64,000 nt of DNA from Stutzerimonas kunmingensis. Its GTDB lineage: Bacteria; Pseudomonadota; Gammaproteobacteria; Pseudomonadales; Pseudomonadaceae. The stretch is taken from the NCBI RefSeq assembly GCF_002929225.1, contig NZ_PISM01000014.1, positions 771,411 to 835,410 of the forward strand. Direction: 5' to 3'. Positions 37,060 to 47,889 of this stretch are shown piece after piece; positions within the stretch are counted from its first letter, which is position 1; every line of letters begins with the position of its first letter. The notes under the pieces are model-generated. The model did not search any database. It worked only from the letters and a program-made list of their open reading frames with translations, and was not told the DNA's origin. The translations under genes were made by a program, and so were the position numbers.

Positions 37060-37154
37060 CAGCTGAATATACGGGTCAGGTTGGGCAGGATGAGAATCAC
37101 TGCCGTGGCAATGACGATCAGTGTCGCCTGCCGAAATTTCTTCTGCTTGAGCAT
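37059..37154 (-). CDS. 31-residue single-helix membrane microprotein
   Basis: Short frame encoding a basic start (MLKQKKFRQA) and one strongly hydrophobic helix (TLIVIATAVILILPNL) ending in TRIFS. Positive-inside topology predicts an inner-membrane anchor. AAGG lies about nine bases before the ATG. It is 31 bases upstream of the rhodanese gene on the same strand. I do not recognise a named family. The clear topology, ribosome-binding site and spacing support translation, but homologues would need to be checked. Confidence 0.55.
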   Translation of the reverse strand: MLKQKKFRQATLIVIATAVILILPNLTRIFS

Positions 37155-37375
37155 GACATGGCCTTTTATTCTTGTGTGTAGCGATTATCGCCTTGCCGAA
37201 GGGCGGAGACGGTACGTGACCGCGGTTTCCAGAATCCGACGCCGGTAAACGAGACGTGCTGGACATTCGCCCAGACTCAAGAGAAAGCAATTTCCGCACC
37301 AGCGAACGCTCTAGAGATGGAGCTGGTCGCTTCTTTTGGTTGTCTTCCGTTTTACACCGCATCGGAGGACAGACA

Positions 37376-37885
37376 ATGAACAAGCCGAAGTTACCGCTAG
37401 TACTGTTACTCACCGCCATTTCCAGCGCTGCATTGGCGCAGCAGGAGGGCATGACACTGCAGCAGGAGCGTGACCAGATGGGGGCCGATTTGGAAGAAAA
37501 TCGCCAGCAGATCGGTCGCGATATCAACCGTATCCGTGAGCCGGGCACCACTCGGGAGCAGACGCCTGGTATCAACCGAGGGAGCGTGCAGAGTGATGCG
37601 TACAACCCCCGACCCAACGTTCCGGGTGCCACGAACCCGCCGACCGGGACCGGTTTGCCGAGTCCGCAGAACAATGTCCGCCAGCCGAAAGGTGGCGTGG
37701 GCGCGAATCCTGCTCCGGGCATCACCCAGCCGCAGACCGCTCCGGGTGGTGCCAATGGAAACGCCAATCAGGGCGGCGTCACACCGCCGGGTGGAATCGG
37801 AACAGGTAGCGGTAACGGTGCAGGCGGAGCCAGCAGCGGCGGTGCGGCCAGCGGCGGCGCAACGGGTGGCGCCGCCGGCCGTTGA
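37376..37885 (+). CDS. Exported Pro/Gly/Ala-rich hypothetical protein
   Basis: A 169-residue protein with a signal peptide (MNKPKLPLVLLLTAISSAALA). A charged helical segment follows (EGMTLQQERDQMGADLEENR), then a long low-complexity region rich in Pro, Asn and Gly, ending in Gly/Ser/Ala repeats such as GGASSGGAASGGATGG. CGGAGG precedes the ATG at 37376; an ATG 40 codons earlier lacks such a site and gives a non-signal N-terminus. Function unknown; a disordered periplasmic or surface protein is likely. Confidence 0.7.
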   Translation: MNKPKLPLVLLLTAISSAALAQQEGMTLQQERDQMGADLEENRQQIGRDINRIREPGTTREQTPGINRGSVQSDAYNPRPNVPGATNPPTGTGLPSPQNNVRQPKGGVGANPAPGITQPQTAPGGANGNANQGGVTPPGGIGTGSGNGAGGASSGGAASGGATGGAAGR

Positions 37886-37897
37886 GTAGGCCGGCGT

Positions 37898-38338
37898 TCA
37901 GCTGGTGGTGTCGCCGCTGCTCAGAAGTCTCAGGGTGGCAGGATCGGGCTGACCGTCAAAGAAGGCTTGCAGCGTCTGCTCGAACTGGGCGGAGTCTGGC
38001 GCTACATGGGCGAAGAGGGTCATGCAGGAGTGAAACTTCAGGTCGTCTGGGCTTCCCAGAATCTGCTGTGCGCTGTTGCGGTGATGCCCTACCATCGCCT
38101 CGGTGCAGGCCAGCAGGCGTGGCCCCAGCAGCGGATGCTGCAGATAGGCTTCAACCTCGGCTCGGCCCAAAATCGCGTAGCGCTGTGCCATGGCGCTGCG
38201 GCCAAGCCCCTGCAGCTGCGGAAAGATGAACCACATCCAGTGCGTACGTTTGCGCCCGCTGCGCAGTTCTGCCAGCGCCTGCGGATACTGGAGTTGTTGA
38301 GCGTCGACGAAGCGCTGCAGGTTGTAGGGATCGGCCAT
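37898..38338 (-). CDS. DUF1810 family protein
   Basis: A 146-residue cytoplasmic protein of the DUF1810 family. Diagnostic segments are MADPYNLQRFVDAQ, ALAELRSGRKRTHWMWFIFPQLQGLGRS, AxxYLQHPLLGPRLLACTEAM and ILGSPDDLKFHSCMTLF. The family is widespread but uncharacterised. The start at 38338 begins the conserved sequence; a longer frame continuing upstream runs through the tRNA-Ser gene and is an artefact. It lies convergent to the Gly-rich gene. Confidence 0.85.
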   Translation of the reverse strand: MADPYNLQRFVDAQQLQYPQALAELRSGRKRTHWMWFIFPQLQGLGRSAMAQRYAILGRAEVEAYLQHPLLGPRLLACTEAMVGHHRNSAQQILGSPDDLKFHSCMTLFAHVAPDSAQFEQTLQAFFDGQPDPATLRLLSSGDTTS

Positions 38339-38444
38339 GGAAATGATTGCGGCATGAAAGGACTGCGAGCAATCTGCAACAGGCCAGACGGCACGACAAT
38401 CGCTGACGGACGTACGGTGCTCTCGGATCGGGGCTCTAGAATGC

Positions 38445-38477
38445 AAAAACCCCTGGCTTCGGGAAGTCAGGGGTTTT
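38445..38477 (-). terminator. Terminator of the tRNA-Ser gene
   Basis: On the minus strand, a stem of CCCCTGACTTC paired with GAAGCCAGGGG (one mismatch), flanked by AAAA and TTTTT. It lies 15 bases after the tRNA 3' end. The symmetric A and T tracts make it potentially bidirectional. Confidence 0.9.
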
Positions 38478-38491
38478 GCTTGAATCGAATA

Positions 38492-38581
38492 TGGCGGTGA
38501 GGAAGGGATTCGAACCCTTGATACGATTTCTCGTATACACACTTTCCAGGCGTGCTCCTTCAACCGCTCGGACACCTCACC
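38492..38581 (-). tRNA. tRNA-Ser (anticodon GGA)
   Basis: A 90-base tRNA read on the minus strand. The acceptor stem GGTGAGG pairs with CCTCACC, then discriminator G and an encoded CCA. The anticodon loop CTGGAAAG gives anticodon GGA, which reads UCC and UCU serine codons. A long variable arm (TATACGAGAAATCGTATC region) and the T-loop GGTTCGAATCC confirm a class II serine tRNA. Confidence 0.97.
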
Positions 38582-38787
38582 GGATCGACGGAGGTTCATG
38601 TCCGTCGAGGCGCGCTAATGTAATCGAACCCTGTGCCTTTGGCAAAAACTTTTTTAGCTTATTCATGCGCTTAACAAATTCGTCTCGCTCAGGTGACAGG
38701 CTGCACGTTCCGCTAGACTCCTGATTGCAGCCTTGGTCGATGCCTGGGTTATTTTGAATAAGAAGCCGAGCGGAGCTCACCTGTTCC

Positions 38788-40074
38788 ATGAAACTGACAA
38801 GCAAGTCAGGCAAGCATATCGATACCTTGCTGGTGCCGACCCGGCGTCGGGTTGCTGTCGCCCGTCTGGAATTGGGTATGTACGTCTGCGAGCTGGATCG
38901 GCCGTGGAATGAAACGAACTTTGCGTTCCAGGGTTTTCCGCTGCTGAAGCCCGCCGAGATACGCGCGCTACGCAACTGTTGCGAGTATGTCTATGTCGAC
39001 GATACGCGCAGAGTTCGCTTGCAGCACGATACGCCGGTTCCGGTCGTCGGGCCGCGTGTTCGCAAGCCGATAGAGCGACCGCAGCACGCGCTTTCGACCG
39101 AGGTGGAAGAGGCCCGCGCAGCCTATCTGGATGGCTCCCGCCTGATCGAACAGGTGCTGGCCGACGTACAGCATGGACGAGTGATCGACACCCGCGCATG
39201 CCATGGCGCCGTCAAGCGCAACCTGGCCAGCATGCTGCGCAATGAAAGCGCCATGCTCTGGCTGGTCCGGCTGAAGAACAAGGATCTCTACACCAGCCTG
39301 CACTGCTTGTCGGTGTCGATCATGGCGATGGGCTTTGGCAATCATCTCGGCCTGCAGGACGACAAACTCCAGCTGCTGGGCATGGCGGGGTTGCTGCATG
39401 ACGTCGGCAAGATGCGCATTGATCCTGAGATTCTCAACAAGCCCGGAAAGCTCACCGCGCAGGAGTTCGAGGTGATCAAGCGGCATCCGGTCTTCGGCCT
39501 GGAAGCGCTGCGAGCGCAACCCGGTATTCCGGAAGCTGCACTGCACGCCGCGTATGGCCATCACGAGCGACTCGATGGCACTGGATATCCGCTGGGTTCG
39601 GGGCCGGCGCAGATTTCCTACATGACGCGCATCATCACCATTGTCGACGCTTTCGACGCCATTACCAGCCACCGGGCCTACGATTGCGCGCGACCGGTGC
39701 AATCGGCCTTCGAGATCCTGCGCAGCGCCAGCGGCAGGCAGTTCGACGAGGACCTGGTGAGCGAATTCATCCGCTGGCTGGGAGCCTTCCCGGTGGGTAC
39801 GCTCGTCGAGTTGCACACCGGCGAGGTCGCCGTGGTAGTGGAAAAACATCGGCAATACCAACTCCGCCCCCGTGTTGTGGTGTTGCGCGATGCCGCCAAG
39901 CAGCGCTGCACGCCGCGTTATCTGGATCTGGCGCAGATCACCGTGGACGAGGAGGGTGCGCCTTACCGGATATCCGTCGGTCTGCCGGATGGCTCTTTCG
40001 GGCTTCATCTCGCCGACCCCGAGCTACAGGCCATCCTGCACCCCGAGACACTGGCCGACTTCGAATCGAGCTGA
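38788..40074 (+). CDS. HD-GYP domain cyclic-di-GMP phosphodiesterase
   Basis: A 428-residue protein with an N-terminal DUF3391 domain (about 20-140, LGMYVCELDRPWNETNFAFQGF) and a C-terminal HD-GYP domain. The HD motif is LLHDVGKMRID near residue 204, and the GYP motif HHERLDGTGYPLG near residue 260. These are the residues that bind metals and contact cyclic-di-GMP, so it should hydrolyse that messenger. No signal or membrane segment is visible. It stands alone, with 206 bases of upstream space after the tRNA gene. Confidence 0.93.
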   Translation: MKLTSKSGKHIDTLLVPTRRRVAVARLELGMYVCELDRPWNETNFAFQGFPLLKPAEIRALRNCCEYVYVDDTRRVRLQHDTPVPVVGPRVRKPIERPQHALSTEVEEARAAYLDGSRLIEQVLADVQHGRVIDTRACHGAVKRNLASMLRNESAMLWLVRLKNKDLYTSLHCLSVSIMAMGFGNHLGLQDDKLQLLGMAGLLHDVGKMRIDPEILNKPGKLTAQEFEVIKRHPVFGLEALRAQPGIPEAALHAAYGHHERLDGTGYPLGSGPAQISYMTRIITIVDAFDAITSHRAYDCARPVQSAFEILRSASGRQFDEDLVSEFIRWLGAFPVGTLVELHTGEVAVVVEKHRQYQLRPRVVVLRDAAKQRCTPRYLDLAQITVDEEGAPYRISVGLPDGSFGLHLADPELQAILHPETLADFESS

Positions 40075-40204
40075 TCCCTTCTGTACAGATACGTTTCGGT
40101 GCGGCTTTGACGCCTCTGGCGTGACCGGCCGGTCGGTCATCGCGCTTTACCTGAGCCTGAGCGCTGGGTAACGTCTGCCCACTTTAAAAACAAGGAATCT
40201 CGTC

Positions 40205-42254
<2,050 letters not shown>

Positions 42255-42311
42255 CCATTCCCCATGCGCGGCGCCGCGGGCGTCGCGCGTTCTACTAGCG
42301 AGAGCAATTCA

Positions 42312-42593
42312 ATGAGCGATAGCCTGCAACTGGTTCTGGAAGATGTCGACGGAACCCAACTGGAAACTTCCTGCACCCGTTTTGCCGTGATTTGGCAGGG
42401 CCGCGAGGTCTGGATTCAGCAGGTCGGCAACGGTCAGCTGATGATCGGTGTGGACGTCGAGGACGGCGACACCGAGTACGCCAATCTGGTGCTGCGCCCG
42501 CTGGCGACCAACCTGGTCAGCCTGCAGCTGGAAATGGAGCCGGTCGAGGCCGATGACGACGAGCACGTCCACGGCCCTGACTGCAATCACTGA
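42312..42593 (+). CDS. Small acidic protein linked to the AST operon (PA0900-like)
   Basis: A 93-residue acidic protein (MSDSLQLVLEDVDGTQLETSC) ending in a metal-binding-looking tail DDDEHVHGPDCNH with His and Cys residues. Similar proteins sit before aruE in pseudomonads and are sometimes labelled topoisomerase II, without support in this sequence. It lies between aruC and astE, 57 bases after the former and 12 before the latter, so it is probably co-transcribed. Function unknown. Confidence 0.8.
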   Translation: MSDSLQLVLEDVDGTQLETSCTRFAVIWQGREVWIQQVGNGQLMIGVDVEDGDTEYANLVLRPLATNLVSLQLEMEPVEADDDEHVHGPDCNH

Positions 42594-42605
42594 CGGCAGA
42601 CCGGC

Positions 42606-43598
42606 ATGCTCGCTATCGGCAAGCTGCTGGAACTGACCCTCGCCGGGCGCGAGCCCTGCGAGAAAGTCCAGCTCACCCCGCGCGGGGTGAAGCTGCACTG
42701 GCTGGCCGAGGGCGCGCTGCTGGTATCGCCGCCGAGCGGCCAGGATCAAGGCGTCGACCTGGTCCTGTCGGCCGGCATACACGGCAATGAACTCATCCCC
42801 ATACATGTCCTGGATCGCCTGATCCGTGCGCTCGCACGGGGCGATGTGCAGCCTCGTGCGCGACTGTTGCTGCTGTTCGCCAATCCTGCAGCGATGCGTC
42901 GCATGGTTCGGTACATCGAACATGACCTTAACCGTCTCTTTCTCGGTGCCCATGCTGATGTATGGGGCGGCGAAGCCATTCGTGCGTCAGAGCTTGAGGC
43001 ATTGGTCGGAGGCTTCTTCAGCGTGTCCGGACGCCAGCGCCGGCATTATGACCTGCACTCAGCGATGCGCCCGTCGCGTCTCGCCCAGTTTGCGATCCGC
43101 CCTTGGCGCGAGGGAGGGGGCGCACAACCCAATGCGTTGGCCCGACTGCATGCTCTGGCAATCGACGGCGTCCTGTTGCAGCGCCAGCCCAGCTCTACCT
43201 TCAGTGCTATGACCGCCACGCTTCATGGCGCCGAGGCGTTTACCTTTGAGCTTGCCGAAGGCAAGGACGAGGCCCTGCCGCCGGCAGTGCTGCAGTTCGA
43301 GCAGGGGCTGATCGCAATGATCGAGGGGCGCGAGTTGTCTGCGGGTGCAGAGGCGCAACCGCAGCTGCTGAGTATTTCCCGAGAGATCATCAAGCGCAGC
43401 TCGCGGTTTCGGCTGTGTCTACCCGCTGACATCGAGAACTTTGCGCCATTGCCGCTTGGCAGCCTGCTTGCCGAGGACGACGGCATGCGCTGGGTGGTCG
43501 ATGAGCCGGACGCGCGCATTCTTTTCCCCATGGCCGATGTTGCCGAAGGACAGCGTGCTGCATTGATCGTTGTGCCATTGGAGCAGTCCGACACGTAG
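42606..43598 (+). CDS. astE: Succinylglutamate desuccinylase
   Basis: A 330-residue zinc carboxypeptidase-like enzyme (AstE, AruE in Pseudomonas) that cleaves N-succinylglutamate to glutamate and succinate, the last AST step. Zinc ligands are in SAGIHGNELIPIHVLDRL (His, Glu) and HYDLHSAMRPS (His). The catalytic Glu is in AFTFELAEGK. RYIEHDLNRLF is also typical. Length is normal. It ends the shortened AST locus; an unrelated ABC exporter follows after 92 bases. Confidence 0.93.
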   Translation: MLAIGKLLELTLAGREPCEKVQLTPRGVKLHWLAEGALLVSPPSGQDQGVDLVLSAGIHGNELIPIHVLDRLIRALARGDVQPRARLLLLFANPAAMRRMVRYIEHDLNRLFLGAHADVWGGEAIRASELEALVGGFFSVSGRQRRHYDLHSAMRPSRLAQFAIRPWREGGGAQPNALARLHALAIDGVLLQRQPSSTFSAMTATLHGAEAFTFELAEGKDEALPPAVLQFEQGLIAMIEGRELSAGAEAQPQLLSISREIIKRSSRFRLCLPADIENFAPLPLGSLLAEDDGMRWVVDEPDARILFPMADVAEGQRAALIVVPLEQSDT

Positions 43599-43690
43599 CA
43601 CTGAGGCGCTCGCTCCGGAAATGGGCGGTTGCAATCGGTCACTTGCGCCCTTATCTAGCTTCACTCCCTTCGCGTTGTGTGCACCTTCTT

Positions 43691-44620
43691 ATGAGTACTG
43701 CTCTATCCATTCGGCAGTTGACCAAGACCTACGGCAACGGCTTCCAGGCCCTCAAGGGTATCGATCTGGACGTGGCCGAAGGCGACTTCTTCGCCTTGCT
43801 CGGGCCCAATGGCGCCGGCAAGTCCACCACCATCGGCATCCTCTCCACCCTGGTGAACAAGAGCGGCGGCACGGTCAACGTGTTCGGTCACGACCTGGAT
43901 CGCGACCCGTCCGGGCTCAAGCGTTGCCTAGGCGTGGTGCCGCAGGAATTCAACTTCAACCAGTTCGAGAAGGCCTTCGACATCCTGGTCACCCAGGCCG
44001 GCTACTACGGCATCCCGGCGAAGATTGCCAAGGAGCGCGCGGAGCGCTATCTCAACCAGCTGGGGTTGTGGGACAAGCGTGATGTTTCCTCACGGATGCT
44101 CTCCGGCGGCATGAAGCGCCGCCTTATGATCGCGCGGGCGCTGATCCATCAGCCGCGGCTGTTGATTCTCGACGAGCCCACCGCGGGTGTGGATATCGAG
44201 CTGCGCCGCTCGATGTGGTCGTTCCTCACCGAGCTCAATCGTGAAGGCATTACCATCATCCTCACCACCCACTATCTGGAGGAGGCCGAACAGCTGTGCC
44301 GCAACATCGGCATCATCGACCATGGCCAGATCGTCAAGAACACCAGCATGCGCGAGTTGCTCTCGCAGCTGCACGTGGAAACCTTTCTGCTGGACCTCAA
44401 GGAGTCGCAACTGGTCGCGCCGGAGCTGGGCAGCTATCCGGCGCAGTTGATCGATCATCACACCCTCGAGGTGCAGGTGGAGAAGAGTCAGGGCGTGACC
44501 GAACTGTTCCGTCTGCTCAGCGCTCAGGGCATCGAGGTGCTGAGCCTGCGCAACAAGACCAACCGCCTGGAGGAGCTGTTCGTGTCGCTGGTGGAGAACA
44601 ACCTGAAGGTGAAGTCATGA
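43691..44620 (+). CDS. ABC transporter ATP-binding protein (YadG-like)
   Basis: A 309-residue ABC ATPase: Walker A GPNGAGKSTT near residue 40, Q-loop VVPQEFNFN, signature LSGGMKRRLMIARAL, Walker B LLILDEPTAGVD and the switch His in TTHYLEEAEQL. The C-terminal 70 residues are the accessory domain of the YadG/multidrug exporter type. It shares a four-base ATGA overlap with its permease, so the two are translationally coupled. The exported substrate is unknown. The ATG at 43691 gives the conserved MSTALSIRQLTKTYG. Confidence 0.93.
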   Translation: MSTALSIRQLTKTYGNGFQALKGIDLDVAEGDFFALLGPNGAGKSTTIGILSTLVNKSGGTVNVFGHDLDRDPSGLKRCLGVVPQEFNFNQFEKAFDILVTQAGYYGIPAKIAKERAERYLNQLGLWDKRDVSSRMLSGGMKRRLMIARALIHQPRLLILDEPTAGVDIELRRSMWSFLTELNREGITIILTTHYLEEAEQLCRNIGIIDHGQIVKNTSMRELLSQLHVETFLLDLKESQLVAPELGSYPAQLIDHHTLEVQVEKSQGVTELFRLLSAQGIEVLSLRNKTNRLEELFVSLVENNLKVKS

Positions 44621-45396
44621 GCGGCGAACTGCGTCCCAACCTGGTCGCGTTGCAGACCATCGTCCAGCGCGAGATCCGTCGCTACACACGCATCTGGCCG
44701 CAGACGCTGCTGCCCCCGGCGATCACCATGGTGCTGTACTTCGTCATCTTCGGCAGCCTGATCGGCGCGCGAATCGGCGACATGGACGGCTTCAGCTACA
44801 TGGATTACATCGTGCCGGGGCTGATCATGATGTCGGTGATCACCAACTCGTACAGCAACGTGGTATCGAGCTTCTTCAGCACCAAGTTCCAGCGCTCCAT
44901 CGAAGAGCTGCTGGTCTCGCCGGTGTCGCCCCACGTCATCGTCATAGGCTTCGCCCTGGGCGGCATCACCCGCGGGCTGGCGGTGGCGGTGATCGTGACG
45001 CTGCTGTCGATGTTCTTCACCGATCTGCAGGTGCATCACCTGGGTGTGACGGTGCTGGTCATCACTCTGACCGCGAGCATCTTCGCCCTGGGCGGCTTCA
45101 TCAACGCGGTGTTCGCGCGCAACTTCGACGATATCTCGATCATCCCGACCTTCGTGCTGACGCCGCTGACCTACCTGGGCGGGGTGTTCTATTCGATCAA
45201 TCTGCTGTCGCCGTTCTGGCAGACGCTGTCGCTGGCCAACCCGGTGCTGCACATGGTCAATGCCTTCCGTTACGGCATCCTCGGCGTCTCGGATATTCGC
45301 ATCGGTGTGGCGATCAGCTTCATGCTGGTGGCGGTGGCGGCGCTCTATCTGGTGTCTGTGCATTTGCTCAAGAGCGGGCGGGGTATGCGCCAGTAG
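44617..45396 (+). CDS. ABC-2 type transporter permease (YadH-like)
   Basis: A 259-residue inner-membrane permease with six hydrophobic helices and the ABC-2 signature region (FVLTPLTYLGGVFYSINLLSPFWQ). The N-terminal part has the coupling segment LQTIVQREIRRYTRIWPQTLLPPAI. Its start overlaps the stop of the ATPase gene. Together they form a half-size exporter of the YadGH type; substrate unknown. A strong terminator follows. Confidence 0.93.
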   Translation: MSGELRPNLVALQTIVQREIRRYTRIWPQTLLPPAITMVLYFVIFGSLIGARIGDMDGFSYMDYIVPGLIMMSVITNSYSNVVSSFFSTKFQRSIEELLVSPVSPHVIVIGFALGGITRGLAVAVIVTLLSMFFTDLQVHHLGVTVLVITLTASIFALGGFINAVFARNFDDISIIPTFVLTPLTYLGGVFYSINLLSPFWQTLSLANPVLHMVNAFRYGILGVSDIRIGVAISFMLVAVAALYLVSVHLLKSGRGMRQ

Positions 45397-45437
45397 CCAG
45401 CGCTTCGTCCGTCTGCTGCGCCGATGGCGCTGAAAAG

Positions 45438-45472
45438 AACGCCGCGAAGCGCTAAACTTCGCGGCGTTTTTC
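45438..45472 (+). terminator. Terminator after the ABC exporter
   Basis: Twelve-base-pair perfect stem AACGCCGCGAAG / CTTCGCGGCGTT with a seven-base loop and a following T run. It separates the exporter operon from queF. Confidence 0.95.
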
Positions 45473-45488
45473 GTTCAGGTCCCTTCCG

Positions 45489-46319
45489 ATGCAGCATCCC
45501 GCCGAACATTCCCCGCTGGGCAAGTCCAGTGACTACATTGCCACCTACAGCCCGCACCTCCTGTTCCCGATTCCACGGGCACCGAAGTGGGCCGAACTCG
45601 GGCTGACCGCCGAGACGCTGCCCTATCAGGGCGTGGACCTGTGGAACTGTTACGAGCTGTCCTGGCTGCTGCCGTCGGGCAAGCCTGTGGTGGCGATCGG
45701 CGAATTCGAGATTCCGGCCGACTCGCCGAACATCATCGAGTCCAAGTCGTTCAAGCTCTACCTCAATTCGCTGAACCAGTCGGTGTTCGAATCGCGGGAA
45801 GCGCTGCTGGAGCTGATGAGTGCCGATCTTTCGGCCGCTGCCGGCAAGCCGGTCAGGGTGCGCCTGCGCACGCTGGATGAAGTCGCCGCTGAAGGCGTCG
45901 CCACGCTGCCAGGGCGGTGCATCGACGAGCTGGACGTAGCCATCGAGCACTACGACCATCCGCGCCCCGAGCTGCTGGCATGCGATGCCGAGCGGTTGGT
46001 CGAGGAATCGCTGCACAGCCACCTGCTCAAATCCAACTGCCCGGTCACCGGTCAGCCGGACTGGGGCAGTGTTGTGGTGGAGTATCGTGGTGCCGCGCTG
46101 CAGCCGGAGAGCCTGCTGGCCTATCTGGTGAGCTTCCGCCAGCATGCCGACTTCCACGAGCAGTGCGTGGAGCGCATCTTCCTCGACCTGCAGCGCCTGT
46201 TGCAGCCGGAGAAGCTCACCGTCTATGCGCGCTACGTGCGCCGTGGTGGGCTGGACATCAATCCGTACCGCAGCACCGAGACGCTAGAGGTGGACAATCG
46301 TCGCCTGGTACGCCAGTGA
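45489..46319 (+). CDS. queF: NADPH-dependent 7-cyano-7-deazaguanine reductase
   Basis: A 276-residue bimodular QueF that reduces preQ0 to preQ1 in queuosine synthesis. The catalytic Cys184 lies in [14 protein letters not shown]. The substrate motif [16 protein letters not shown] and the NADPH-binding-type [12 protein letters not shown], with [11 protein letters not shown], are intact. The length is that of the long proteobacterial form, which is a tandem tunnelling fold. The ATG at 45489 lies close to the upstream terminator, so it probably has its own promoter within the leader or shares read-through. Confidence 0.96.
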   Translation: MQHPAEHSPLGKSSDYIATYSPHLLFPIPRAPKWAELGLTAETLPYQGVDLWNCYELSWLLPSGKPVVAIGEFEIPADSPNIIESKSFKLYLNSLNQSVFESREALLELMSADLSAAAGKPVRVRLRTLDEVAAEGVATLPGRCIDELDVAIEHYDHPRPELLACDAERLVEESLHSHLLKSNCPVTGQPDWGSVVVEYRGAALQPESLLAYLVSFRQHADFHEQCVERIFLDLQRLLQPEKLTVYARYVRRGGLDINPYRSTETLEVDNRRLVRQ

Positions 46320-46361
46320 CGCGGCGGGTCGCGTTCATGCCGCGACCCTGACTTACTTGCT

Positions 46362-46628
46362 TCAGATGCCCATGTTGGCCAGGGTCTGCATGATGTTGCG
46401 CAGGGTCATGGCCATGCTCGGATGGCTGACTTCGAAGCGCTCGACGGCCAGATTGACGCCATCGACCAGCGAGTCGTTGTATTCGGTGCTGTCTTTGGTC
46501 GCCAGACGCGCTTCGATGTCTTGGGCGATGGCCTGCAGCGAGGCGCGCTCCTCGTCGGTCAGCGGCGTGTCCTGGGCCAGTTGATTACGCAGTTCTTCGA
46601 GCTGCGACTGCAGATCATGTTCCGGCAT
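46362..46628 (-). CDS. DUF4404 family protein
   Basis: An 88-residue acidic helical protein (MPEHDLQSQLEELRNQLAQ, then a second helix pair ending MTLRNIMQTLANMGI) of the DUF4404 family, frequent in pseudomonads near queF. No signal peptide, membrane segment or catalytic motif. It converges on queF. Function unknown. Confidence 0.82.
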   Translation of the reverse strand: MPEHDLQSQLEELRNQLAQDTPLTDEERASLQAIAQDIEARLATKDSTEYNDSLVDGVNLAVERFEVSHPSMAMTLRNIMQTLANMGI

Positions 46629-46851
46629 CTTGCTTCCCTCTCATGGATTTACGGGCAACGAGCGTTGCTCTCGATACCCGAAGGTTAAACCAGCCGCCTG
46701 GCCTTGTCTGTGCCTTTGCGGGGCGAGCCCCGGCTGGATTGACGGCGGACAGGCGGCCTGTCCGGCTGACTGCCGCAAATCGAATGTTCGCTCTATACTG
46801 CGCGGTCTGCGTCGGTGCGCCGCGTGCACCAAAACTAGGGAGAAAACAGCA

Positions 46852-47550
46852 ATGCCCAAGATCGCAACGGCCTGGATCGCCGTGCTCAAGGCCAGTTTCG
46901 TCACCGTCGCCATGCTTGGCGCGAGCCATGCACTGGCTGCCGAAGAGGATCCGTGGGAAGGCGTCAACCGCGCGGTGTTTCGTTTCAATGACACCGTTGA
47001 CACCTACACCCTCAAGCCCTTGGCCCAGGGCTACCAGAAAGTGACGCCGAGCTTCCTCGAGGACGGCATCGGCAATGTGTTCAGTAATCTCGGTGATGTG
47101 GTGGTGCTGACCAATGACTTGCTGCAGGGCAAGGTCCGCGATGCCGGCATCGACACCAGTCGTATCCTGTTCAATACCACATTCGGCGTGCTCGGTTTCT
47201 TCGACGTTGCCACCCGTATGGGGCTGCACAAGAACGATGAGGACTTCGGCCAGACGCTGGGTGCCTGGGGGCTGGGAAGTGGGCCATATGTCGTGCTGCC
47301 GCTGCTTGGGCCAAGCACGGTGCGTGATGCCGTCGGCCGGGTGCCGGATTCCTTCCTCGAACCGTATCCGCACATGGATCATGTGCCGACCCGCAACGTG
47401 ACGCGGGGTGTGGACCTGATCGATACGCGCGCAGGACTGCTGTCAGCCGAGAAGATGATTCAGGGGGATCGCTACATCTTTGTACGCAACGCCTACCTTC
47501 AGAATCGCGAATTCCGGGTCAAGGACGGGGAAGTCGAAGACGACTTCTGA
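46852..47550 (+). CDS. mlaA: MlaA/VacJ phospholipid-retrograde outer-membrane component, no lipobox
   Basis: A 232-residue MlaA (VacJ) protein. The domain runs EDPWEGVNRAVFRFNDTVDTYTLKPLAQGY, then FSNLGDVVVLTNDLLQGK, FGVLGFFDVATRMGL and a strongly conserved EDFGQTLGAWGLGSGPYVVLPLLGPSTVRD. MlaA extracts misplaced phospholipids from the outer leaflet and passes them to MlaC. The signal peptide ends LGASHALAAEED and has no cysteine, so it would not be lipidated like the E. coli protein. The pseudomonad orthologue is similar as remembered. The ATG at 46852 follows an AGGGAG site. Confidence 0.92.
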   Translation: MPKIATAWIAVLKASFVTVAMLGASHALAAEEDPWEGVNRAVFRFNDTVDTYTLKPLAQGYQKVTPSFLEDGIGNVFSNLGDVVVLTNDLLQGKVRDAGIDTSRILFNTTFGVLGFFDVATRMGLHKNDEDFGQTLGAWGLGSGPYVVLPLLGPSTVRDAVGRVPDSFLEPYPHMDHVPTRNVTRGVDLIDTRAGLLSAEKMIQGDRYIFVRNAYLQNREFRVKDGEVEDDF

Positions 47551-47589
47551 AGCCTGGCCGCATTTTCTGCGGCCATTGCTGGAGCAGGG

Positions 47590-47889
47590 TCAGGACATCG
47601 AAAGGATTGCCAGGCCCAGGCTCTGCCGGCCATCGTCGAGCTGGCTGACGCGTACGACTTCTGTCTGCGCGTCCAGTCCTTTCAGTTCGCTGTGCTCGGA
47701 TGGAATGAGTACGCGGACCTTGTCGCCCATGCGTAGTTGGGCGCTGGCCAGCACCTGCATGCCGGTGCTGGAGAGGTCGATACAGGTGCCGCTCAGTTTT
47801 GTATCGCCATGTTCCAGCGCAACGGTGGTTTCGATCTGCATTCGGATGAAATCGCGTTTTTCACTGTAATCGCGGTCTTTCTGGCTCAT
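47590..47889 (-). CDS. PilZ domain protein
   Basis: A 99-residue single PilZ domain. The cyclic-di-GMP-binding residues are visible as KRDFIRMQ (the RxxxR motif is partial, with one Arg spacing shifted) and DLSSTGMQV (the D/NxSxxG motif). Such proteins sense cyclic-di-GMP and often act on motility or adhesion partners. It converges on mlaA. An HD-GYP protein that could lower the same messenger is encoded about 8 kb upstream. Confidence 0.88.
   Translation of the reverse strand: MSQKDRDYSEKRDFIRMQIETTVALEHGDTKLSGTCIDLSSTGMQVLASAQLRMGDKVRVLIPSEHSELKGLDAQTEVVRVSQLDDGRQSLGLAILSMS

Noticed and set aside
36991..37767. Long minus-strand frame across the rhodanese leader and the Gly-rich gene
   Set aside because: It covers the antisense of the Gly/Ala repeats and the divergent promoter; the shorter genes each have ribosome-binding sites and signal or membrane segments.
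38338..38599. Longer DUF1810 protein starting upstream of 38338
   Set aside because: The extra codons read through the tRNA-Ser gene and its terminator.
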